NCBI GenBank assembly: GCA_030916665.1
Contig: JAUPWC010000065.1
Span: 1 to 5,433, forward strand
Direction of reading: 5' to 3'
Source: Verrucomicrobiota bacterium
Lineage (GTDB): Bacteria > Verrucomicrobiota > Verrucomicrobiia > Opitutales > Opitutaceae
DNA length: 5,433 nt
Shown: piece after piece, positions 1 through 5,433 of the stretch
How the letters are laid out: each line of letters starts with the position of its first letter
How positions within the stretch are numbered: position 1 is the first letter of the stretch
Program-made: the position numbers and the translations under genes
Notes under the pieces: model-generated
The model's input: the letters and a program-made list of their open reading frames with translations, nothing else
The model's database searches: none
Told to the model about the DNA's origin: nothing

Positions 1-1
1 C

Positions 2-226
2 GCCGCCCCCGCCGAACTCGACGCCTCCGTCCAGCACCTCGACGGCCGCGGCGGCCTCCACTTCGACGTCGTGGACCTGATCGGCCCCTCCGGCACGCGC
101 ATGCTCGGCGCGATCACGAGCTACAACGGCAACAGCTGGTTCTTCAAGCTCATGGGCCCCGACGCCGTCGTGGCCGGCGAGAAGACCGCCTTCCTCGATT
201 TCCTCCACACCGTGCAGACGCCCTGA
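2..226 (+). CDS. 3' end of an unidentified protein upstream of resB (partial)
   Basis: An open frame runs from the left edge to a TGA at 224-226, leaving 74 C-terminal residues. The visible part reads as alternating hydrophobic and polar stretches (LHFDVVDLIGPSGTRMLGAI, then SWFFKLMGPDAVV) and ends in an amphipathic stretch, AFLDFLHTVQTP. Codons end almost always in C or G, as in resB, so it is very likely a real gene. The stop lies only 5 nt before the resB start, which suggests one transcript and possibly translational coupling. The W-F-F-K-L-x-G-P pattern followed by K-x-x-F-x-x-FL recalls small exported proteins of planctomycetes and verrucomicrobia, but that is memory, not a search. No catalytic motif is visible, the N-terminus is missing, and no function can be assigned. 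A role linked to cytochrome c maturation would be inference from position only. Confidence 0.8.
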   Translation, partial: AAPAELDASVQHLDGRGGLHFDVVDLIGPSGTRMLGAITSYNGNSWFFKLMGPDAVVAGEKTAFLDFLHTVQTP

Positions 227-231
227 TCCCG

Positions 232-1398
232 ATGAAAGACCTCCTCCGCCAGTTCCGCGACTTCTTCGTCTCCCTCCAGCTCACGGTGGTGCTCCTCATC
301 CTGTCGCTGCTGCTCGTCTTCGTGGCGACGCTCGACCAGGTGAACCTCGGCATCTGGGCCGTGCAGGAAAAGTATTTCCACAGCTTCTTCGTCCTCTGGA
401 AAATCCCCGGCACCGACTTCCCCGTTCCCGTCTTCCCCGGCGGTTACAGCGTCGGCGGGCTGCTTCTCATCAACCTCATCTCCGCTCACCTCTACCGGTT
501 CGCCCTCACCTGGCGGAAACTCGGCATCCAGCTCGCCCACGGCGGCCTGATTTTGCTGCTCCTCGGCGAGCTCATCACCGGGCTGCTGCAGCAGGACAGC
601 TCCATGCGCCTTGAGGAGGGCCAGACCAAGTCCTACGTCGAGAGCTTCCGCGAGCACGAGCTGGCGATCATCGACCGCAGCAACCCCGACTACGACGAGG
701 TGGTCGCCATCCCCGAGGCCGTGCTCGCCGACCAGAAATCCCTCCAGCACCCGAAGCTGCCCTTCCAGGTCAACGTGAAGGCCTTCTACGCCAACGCCAC
801 GCTCCAGATGGGCGACCCCGCCGCTCGTCCGGGCCAGCCGGTCGCCACCCAGGGCATCGGCACCCGCGTGCAAGTCATCCCGCTGGCGCTGACCTACAAG
901 CCCGACGAGAACAACCTGCCCGCCGCCTTCGTCGAGATCACCGGCCCGTCCGGCTCGCTCGGCACCTGGGCCGTCTCGCCCGTTGTCGGCATGCCGCAGA
1001 CCTTCAGTTTCGAGGGCCGCACCTGGGAGGTCGTCATGCGCCTCAAGCGCCACTACCTGCCCTTCTCGATCACCCTGCACCAGGTGACCCACGAAAAATA
1101 TCCGGGCACGGAGATCCCCAAGAACTTCGCCAGCCGCATCCAGCTCAAGGATGAGGCCGCCGCCGAGGACCGCGAGGTCGTGATCTTCATGAACAACCCG
1201 CTGCGCCACGGCGGCCAGACCTTCTACCAATACCAGATGAACGCCGCCGGAAAAATGTCGGCCTTTCAGGTCGTCAACAACCCCGGCTGGCTCTTCCCCT
1301 ACGTCGCCTGCATTCTGATGGGCATCGGCCTCACCTGGCAGTTCTGCCTCGGCCTCCTCGGCTTCGTCCGGAAGAGGACGGCCGCCAACCCTGTTTAA
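232..1398 (+). CDS. resB: ResB/CcsB-type cytochrome c biogenesis protein (System II)
   Basis: This 388-residue membrane protein is the ResB (CcsB, Ccs1) half of the System II heme export and cytochrome c synthase complex, whose partner CcsA lies downstream. Membrane segments are visible near residues 14-34, 71-90, 98-119 and 353-377, with a large extracytoplasmic region (about 120-350) between the third and fourth, as in the family. Family-like stretches are FPGGY (68-72), INLISAHLYRF (80-90), QLAHGGLILLLLGELI (100-115), the SYVESFREHELAI region and the end motif VVNNPGWLFPYVACILMGIG (347-366). H86 and H103 lie in membrane segments; H103, in an HxG-hydrophobic context, is the likelier heme ligand. 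The ATG at 232 puts about a dozen residues before the first membrane helix, as expected. No Shine-Dalgarno sequence is seen; the upstream stop is 5 nt away. The TAA stop (1396-1398) lies inside the inverted repeat that begins at 1394, so the last residues may have been set by that insertion. Confidence 0.93.
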   Translation: MKDLLRQFRDFFVSLQLTVVLLILSLLLVFVATLDQVNLGIWAVQEKYFHSFFVLWKIPGTDFPVPVFPGGYSVGGLLLINLISAHLYRFALTWRKLGIQLAHGGLILLLLGELITGLLQQDSSMRLEEGQTKSYVESFREHELAIIDRSNPDYDEVVAIPEAVLADQKSLQHPKLPFQVNVKAFYANATLQMGDPAARPGQPVATQGIGTRVQVIPLALTYKPDENNLPAAFVEITGPSGSLGTWAVSPVVGMPQTFSFEGRTWEVVMRLKRHYLPFSITLHQVTHEKYPGTEIPKNFASRIQLKDEAAAEDREVVIFMNNPLRHGGQTFYQYQMNAAGKMSAFQVVNNPGWLFPYVACILMGIGLTWQFCLGLLGFVRKRTAANPV

Positions 1399-1425
1399 AC
1401 GCGGAGGTCGCGGAGAACGCGGAGA
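1394..1425 (+). repeat. Left terminal inverted repeat of the GxxExxY unit
   Basis: A 32-nt arm starts with TTTAAA and continues as three 9-nt units: CGCGGAGGT, CGCGGAGAA, CGCGGAGA. Its reverse complement occurs at 1820-1851 with 30 of 32 positions identical (mismatches at arm positions 15 and 23). The arm supplies the resB stop codon (TAA, 1396-1398) and the GGAG before the next start codon. With the few bases after it, it fills the whole gap between resB and the GxxExxY gene. Confidence 0.92.
1421..1424 (+). promoter_or_regulatory. GGAG ribosome binding site inside the inverted repeat
   Basis: GGAG sits 4 nt before the ATG at 1429 and is part of the third 9-nt unit of the left repeat; earlier units offer GGAG and GGAGG further upstream. 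It is the only start of the three + strand operon genes with a visible Shine-Dalgarno match. It supports ATG 1429 as the start, because the next in-frame ATG is far inside the domain. Confidence 0.6.
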
Positions 1426-1428
1426 ATT

Positions 1429-1862
1429 ATGAGCATCAAATCCATCAACGAACTGTCTCACGAGCTGATCGGTGCGGGTATTGAGGTGCATCGTGAGCTC
1501 GGCCCCGGACTCTTGGAGTCGGCCTATGAAGGGGCCTATGCCCACGAGTTGACCCTTCGGAACATTCCTCACGTCCGGCAGAAACTGATGCCCGTTCTCT
1601 ACAAGGGCGTGCTGATCGAAACAGGCTACCGCATCGACATCCTGGCCGAGGATCGCGTTGTCGTGGAGCTCAAGGCGGCCGAAAAGCTGCTCCCCATCCA
1701 TAGCGCCCAGCTGATGACTTACCTCCGGCTCGGGAATTATCCGCTCGGTCTGCTGATGAACTTCCATGTCCTGAAACTCGTCGATGGCATTGAGCGGGTT
1801 TCCAACAACGCCCCCAATCTCTCCGCGTCCTCCGCGCCCTCCGCGTTTAAAAATTCTTTCTC

Positions 1863-1866
<4 letters not shown>
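1429..1866 (+). CDS. GxxExxY-family protein, PD-(D/E)XK nuclease-like fold
   Basis: This 145-residue protein carries the family signature GLLESAY (G27, E30, Y33) after the helix NELSHELIGAGIEVHRELGP. It also shows a PD-(D/E)XK-like core: D70 in YRIDILAED, E80-L-K82 in VVVELKAAE, then HSAQLMTYLRLG (91-102) and YPLGLLMNF (104-112). I recognise this as the GxxExxY family, assigned to the PD-(D/E)XK nuclease superfamily. Its biological role is not established to my knowledge, and nuclease activity is only inferred from the intact D...ExK residues. The family core ends near residue 125. The tail NLSASSAPSAFKNSFS (130-145) is encoded mostly by the right inverted repeat and is low complexity. Its TGA overlaps the ccsA ATG as ATGA. 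Codon use is more AT-tolerant than in resB and ccsA, which suggests recent arrival. Nothing in the sequence connects it to heme or cytochrome biology. Confidence 0.9.
1820..1851 (-). repeat. Right terminal inverted repeat of the GxxExxY unit
   Basis: This is the reverse-complement partner of 1394-1425, matching at 30 of 32 positions and ending in TTTAAA. On the + strand it reads as three CTCCGCGYY-like 9-mers and is translated in frame as a repeated Ser-Ala pattern (SASSAPSAF) at the end of the GxxExxY protein. Read on the other strand it gives the peptide NAEGAEDAE, a pattern often seen in spurious annotations over such repeats. The arm ends 11 nt before the ccsA start codon. Confidence 0.92.
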
Positions 1867-3779
<1,913 letters not shown>

Positions 3780-3788
3780 TTTTTCTCA

Positions 3789-3813
3789 TGTAGGGTCGGC
3801 CCTTGGGCCGACC
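3789..3813 (+). repeat. TGTAGGG-led hairpin downstream of ccsA
   Basis: TGTAGGG (3789-3795) runs into a perfect 9-bp inverted repeat, GGTCGGCCC (3794-3802) against GGGCCGACC (3805-3813), with TT between; a real loop would open one or two pairs. It begins 10 nt after the ccsA stop. No T-run follows on either strand, so it is not a standard intrinsic terminator, though it could block RNA decay. The same TGTAGGG-plus-palindrome design recurs at 5004. Confidence 0.75.
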
Positions 3814-3825
3814 TCACGCGCGAAG

Positions 3826-3839
3826 GTGGCACCTGCCAC
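3826..3839 (+). repeat. Short hairpin GTGGCA/TGCCAC
   Basis: A 6-bp stem, GTGGCA (3826-3831) with TGCCAC (3834-3839), is separated by CC. A further TGCCACC at 3843-3849 could pair instead with GGTGGCA at 3825-3831. It is one member of the palindrome cluster between the convergent genes; alone it would be unremarkable. Confidence 0.4.
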
Positions 3840-3850
3840 GACTGCCACCG

Positions 3851-3904
3851 AGGTCGTCGCACCTTTCAGCCATAGGCTTTGCGACGGCTGAAGCGACTAC
3901 ACCT
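3851..3904 (+). repeat. Imperfect stem-loop in the ccsA-thuA intergenic region
   Basis: Arms 3851-3871 and 3886-3904 pair through three blocks with internal loops: AGGT with ACCT, GTCGC with GCGAC, and TTCAGCC with GGCTGAA. The loop is about 14 nt. There are no coding features. It lies between the TGTAGGG hairpin and the double hairpin at 3923, so three larger palindromes stand in a row. Confidence 0.5.
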
Positions 3905-3922
3905 ACGATACAATATACACTT

Positions 3923-3984
3923 GGTGGAGCGCGTTGACCTCAACGCGCTTTCTTTCCAACGCGCTGGGGTCAGCGCGTTCCACC
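3923..3984 (+). repeat. Double-hairpin (REP/BIME-like) palindromic element
   Basis: The 62-bp element is bounded by GGTGGA (3923-3928) and TCCACC (3979-3984). Inside are two perfect hairpins. The first has a 10-bp stem, AGCGCGTTGA (3928-3937) with TCAACGCGCT (3940-3949). The second has a 9-bp stem, AACGCGCTG (3958-3966) with CAGCGCGTT (3971-3979) and a GGGT loop. The halves are also inverted copies of each other over 27 positions with five differences, several arranged so that base pairing within each hairpin is kept. It starts 143 nt after ccsA and ends 11 nt past the thuA stop, so it may also protect or end both transcripts. Confidence 0.8.
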
Positions 3985-3995
3985 TCCCCACCCGC

Positions 3996-4916
3996 CTACT
4001 GCTTCACTTCCACCGGGGGCGCCTGGATCGTGGCGTGCTGCGGGGTGACCTTTTCCAGATTCGGCGTCAGGTCGGCGTCCACGCGCCTGCCGGCCCACTT
4101 GAGCATGCCGGTGAGCATGGATTGGAAATAAGCACTGTCCCACACGTCCTCGCGGTGGCCCATGGCGTTGTAGGCCACGCGGCCCTGCCCATGCGGACGC
4201 GCCCACGCGAGCGGATACGGCGGACGGGCGTAATCCCCGCCCTGCATCCCGGCCGTCTGCATCACGAGCAGCACGCGCAGGTCGGGCCCGAAATCCTTCA
4301 GCGTATACCACTCCTCGTTCACCTTCAGCTCGTCGCCGTAGCCGTCGAAGCCGGGGAATTTCCGGTCGGTGATCGTCGCTGTCGCCACCTGCTGCGGGCC
4401 GTGCCGGATGAACTCGCCGCCGAGCATCCGCACAAACGGATCGGCCGCCGCGCCGTTGTTGCGGTAGCGCTGGAGGCGGCGCGGGTTGTTGCCGCCGCCG
4501 CGCTCCATGGTGTGGAAGGTGTCGCTGCACGCGTGCAGGCCCACGAAGCCGCCGCCGTTGGCGACGTAGTCGAAGAGCGCGCTGAGCCCGGCCGTCGTGA
4601 TGCCGGGATAACGGTCGTTGCCCGTGCTGGTCAGGTCGCCGCTGGTGTAGAACAGCAGCACGTCGAACTGCGCCAGATACTCCGCGGAGAACTTGGACCC
4701 GTCCTTGCTCGTCGTGAACACGATGTCTTCACGCTCGCCGAGCTTCGCCAGCACCTTCTCGGAGTAGCTCGCACCGCCATTGTCCTGCTTGATCACGCTG
4801 TGCTCGAAGCCGGAGGACTTCGTGAAGTAGAGCACGCGCAGCGGGGCGGCGGTGAGCGGGAGCGCCATCAGCGCACAGGCCAGGACAAGCAGAGACCGGG
4901 GGTAGCGGAATTTCAT
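3996..4916 (-). CDS. Exported ThuA-like domain protein
   Basis: This 306-residue protein starts with a signal peptide (MKFRYPRSLLVLACALMALP, cleavage near residues 22-24) and then a single ThuA domain (about 27-276). Family features are RVLYFTKSSGFEHSVI (27-42), FDVLLFYTSGDLT (84-96), GGGFVGLHACSDTFH (121-135), LGGEFIRHG (165-173), PLAWARPHGQGRVAY (235-249) and AMGHREDVW (251-259). ThuA domains have a class I glutamine amidotransferase-like fold and are linked to sugar use through the thuAB genes. A catalytic residue and substrate cannot be read here; H128 and H254 are conserved-looking candidates. The start at 4916 is chosen because a signal peptide begins exactly there; the open frame continues to 4997 but that extension is Arg-rich and unlike the family. 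There is no clear Shine-Dalgarno sequence. The gene is convergent with ccsA, with no sugar gene nearby. Periplasmic or surface location is inferred. Confidence 0.9.
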   Translation of the reverse strand: MKFRYPRSLLVLACALMALPLTAAPLRVLYFTKSSGFEHSVIKQDNGGASYSEKVLAKLGEREDIVFTTSKDGSKFSAEYLAQFDVLLFYTSGDLTSTGNDRYPGITTAGLSALFDYVANGGGFVGLHACSDTFHTMERGGGNNPRRLQRYRNNGAAADPFVRMLGGEFIRHGPQQVATATITDRKFPGFDGYGDELKVNEEWYTLKDFGPDLRVLLVMQTAGMQGGDYARPPYPLAWARPHGQGRVAYNAMGHREDVWDSAYFQSMLTGMLKWAGRRVDADLTPNLEKVTPQHATIQAPPVEVKQ

Positions 4917-5003
4917 GTCCGCTGAATGAAGTCGTCTGCCCCGGCAAAGCAACCGGCTTTCCACCCCTCGAACGGCGGCTGGATGGACTCGGCCCATTCC
5001 CCT

Positions 5004-5029
5004 TGTAGGGGCGCGCCTCGTGCGCGCCC
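5004..5029 (+). repeat. TGTAGGG-led hairpin upstream of thuA
   Basis: TGTAGGG (5004-5010) leads into a perfect 8-bp stem, GGGCGCGC (5009-5016) with GCGCGCCC (5022-5029), loop CTCGT. It shares the TGTAGGG lead and general layout with 3789-3813, while the stem sequence differs completely. The two copies flank thuA in the same orientation. Similar GTAGGG-led palindromes are, to my recollection, widespread extragenic repeats in several phyla. Confidence 0.75.
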
Positions 5030-5073
5030 GTGGCGCGTGTTGCCGGCGTGAGGCTTCAAACCTCCGGAGGGAA

Positions 5074-5294
5074 TAACCACTGATGGCCTCGCCTACCTGC
5101 GATACTACGGGGTGCAGCTCCGCCTAATCGGCTCCGCTCGGGGGCTTCGGGGGTCGGCTAATCGCCGACTAATCATTCTCAGACCGTAAGACCGATTCTG
5201 TCGCGGCGATTAGCCGCGCCCCGGAACCAATTCCGGAGCCGATTAGGCGGAGGGGATTTTAAAGCGGAGCCGTTAGGCGGAGCATCAGTGGTTA
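5074..5294. repeat. 221-bp element of nested inverted repeats
   Basis: Three perfect inverted repeats are nested: an outer 12-bp pair TAACCACTGATG (5074-5085 and 5283-5294), a middle 19-bp pair (5118-5136 and 5234-5252), and an inner 12-bp pair CGGCTAATCGCC (5155-5166 and 5205-5216). The inner arms each also fold alone (GTCGGC/GCCGAC, and CGCGGC/GCCGCG, 5-nt loops). A CCGGAA/TTCCGG hairpin lies at 5221-5236. The centre (5171-5200) is unpaired and includes GACCG twice. No open reading frame fills it. It resembles a foldback or MITE-like element or the DNA for a structured RNA; the sequence alone does not decide. Confidence 0.75.
5118..5282. repeat. 19-mer present as an inverted pair plus a third, direct copy
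   Basis: CTCCGCCTAATCGGCTCCG at 5118-5136 has a perfect reverse complement at 5234-5252. A third copy at 5265-5282 has the same orientation as the second and lacks one base (CCGTTAGG instead of CCGATTAGG). The second and third copies are 31 nt apart start to start, so the left arm could pair with either one. Confidence 0.8.
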
Positions 5295-5351
5295 AGACGG
5301 GATCGGTGGCTTTCCGCCTTAGGCTTAGCCGGAACGATGCAGTTGAAGTGG

Positions 5352-5431
5352 TGCCGCCGTTTGGGAAGTGATTGGGATTGATGAAAAAGAACCAATCGGA
5401 GGGCGACGGCCCGCTTCACCAAACGGTGGCA
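5352..5431. repeat. Nested inverted repeat at the right edge
   Basis: TGCCGCCGTTTGG (5352-5364) pairs with CCAAACGGTGGCA (5419-5431) at 12 of 13 positions. Inside, GATTGG (5370-5375) pairs with CCAATC (5392-5397). The possible start codon at 5381 lies in the inner loop, so an RNA fold could influence its translation. The window ends 2 nt after the right arm, so the full extent is unknown. Confidence 0.5.
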
Positions 5432-5433
5432 GC
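5381..5433 (+). CDS. Possible start of an unidentified gene (partial)
   Basis: An ATG at 5381 opens a frame of 17 full codons to the window edge: MKKNQSEGDGPLHQTVA. The Lys-rich start and plausible codons fit a soluble protein N-terminus, but this is too short to identify. No strong Shine-Dalgarno sequence is seen; GGGAAG at 5363-5368 is rather far. A 14-codon frame beginning at 5337 ends in a TGA that overlaps this ATG as TGATG, which could indicate coupling or be chance. The start is inside an inverted repeat. It may equally be a random open stretch. Confidence 0.35.
   Translation, partial: MKKNQSEGDGPLHQTVA

Larger units (their letters stand above)
1394..1851 (+). mobile_element. Putative GxxExxY cassette bounded by 32-bp inverted repeats
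   Basis: A 458-bp unit consists of two near-identical inverted repeats enclosing one GxxExxY-family gene, placed between resB and ccsA. Mobility is inferred from three observations: the terminal symmetry, the contrast in codon use with both neighbours (about a quarter of GxxExxY codons end in A or T, against about a tenth in a sample of resB, by hand count), and the interruption of a gene pair that is fused into one CcsBA protein in some bacteria. No transposase is encoded, so any movement would need an enzyme in trans or the GxxExxY protein itself. No separate target duplication is visible. The TTTAAA at both ends is self-complementary, so it could be either repeat end or duplicated target. 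An alternative is an old, fixed gene whose flanks carry a common genomic repeat. Confidence 0.55.
4917..5380. other. Non-coding, repeat-rich stretch upstream of thuA
   Basis: No convincing gene is visible on either strand. The part next to thuA (4917-5003) should hold its promoter, but I see no confident -35/-10 pair. The rest contains the TGTAGGG hairpin at 5004, a 10-nt palindrome CCTCCGGAGG at 5061-5070, and the nested inverted-repeat element at 5074-5294. A 14-codon frame (5337-5381) overlaps the possible start at 5381. Confidence 0.7.

Noticed and set aside
121..1767. A 548-codon open frame on the - strand opposite resB and the GxxExxY gene
   Set aside because: It mirrors the strongly GC-ending codons of the + strand genes; its translation is rich in Asp, Glu, Gly and Val without domains, while the + strand frames match known families.
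1394..1851. A CRISPR-like or tandem-repeat array
   Set aside because: The 9-nt units occur only three times per arm, without spacers, and the arms are inverted, not direct.
3794..3813. An intrinsic terminator after ccsA
   Set aside because: The hairpin is strong but no T-run follows on either strand; the TTTTT near 3780 lies on the wrong side.
3780..3995. A tRNA or other known RNA gene in the intergenic hairpins
   Set aside because: There is no cloverleaf, no anticodon arm with T-loop consensus and no recognisable RNA family motif; the hairpins are simple palindromes.
3879..4925. A 348-codon open frame on the + strand opposite thuA
   Set aside because: It is an antisense shadow with His/Arg/Val-rich composition and no motifs; the - strand frame has a signal peptide and clear ThuA motifs.
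4917..4997. An N-terminal extension of the ThuA protein to an ATG at 4997
   Set aside because: The extra 27 residues are Arg-rich and would bury a normal signal peptide that begins exactly at the 4916 ATG.
5061..5070. CCTCCGGAGG palindrome as an operator
   Set aside because: A single 10-nt palindrome in GC-rich DNA, not placed at a clear promoter, is expected by chance often enough.

Overview
The window is GC-rich DNA, with C- or G-ending codons dominating most genes. It looks like a bacterium of the PVC group, most plausibly Verrucomicrobiota (Opitutales-like). That placement is inferred from a split ResB/CcsA pair, a GxxExxY-family gene, an exported ThuA-like protein, many extragenic palindromes and gene starts without clear Shine-Dalgarno sequences. 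No marker gene proves the taxonomy.

Layout. Positions 2-226 hold the 3' end of an unidentified gene. It is followed after 5 nt by resB (232-1398), a GxxExxY gene (1429-1866) and a long ccsA (1863-3779), all on the + strand and tightly packed like an operon. A region of 216 bp (3780-3995) follows, made almost entirely of palindromes. A ThuA-domain gene lies on the - strand (3996-4916), convergent with ccsA. The last ~500 bp are mostly non-coding and hold a 221-bp element of nested inverted repeats (5074-5294). A second inverted repeat (5352-5431) surrounds the possible start of a new + strand gene (5381 to the edge).

How the genes work together. ResB and CcsA form the System II heme export and cytochrome c synthase complex. 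CcsA shows a WWD heme-handling motif (W529-N545) and His residues at 465, 559 and 597, where System II heme ligands are expected. The GxxExxY gene has no evident role in cytochrome c maturation.

The most notable feature is the GxxExxY unit. It is bounded by 32-bp inverted repeats (1394-1425 and 1820-1851, 30/32 matching), each built of three 9-nt CGCGGAG-type units. The left arm carries the resB stop codon and a GGAG ribosome binding site for the GxxExxY gene. The right arm encodes that protein's low-complexity C-terminal tail, and its stop overlaps the ccsA start as ATGA. Codon use is visibly less GC-biased than in both neighbours. I read this as a small cassette that settled exactly at a gene junction without breaking either cytochrome gene. 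The GxxExxY family and repeat-flanked copies of it are not new; the fit of this copy into the operon's stop, ribosome binding site and start signals is the part worth checking.
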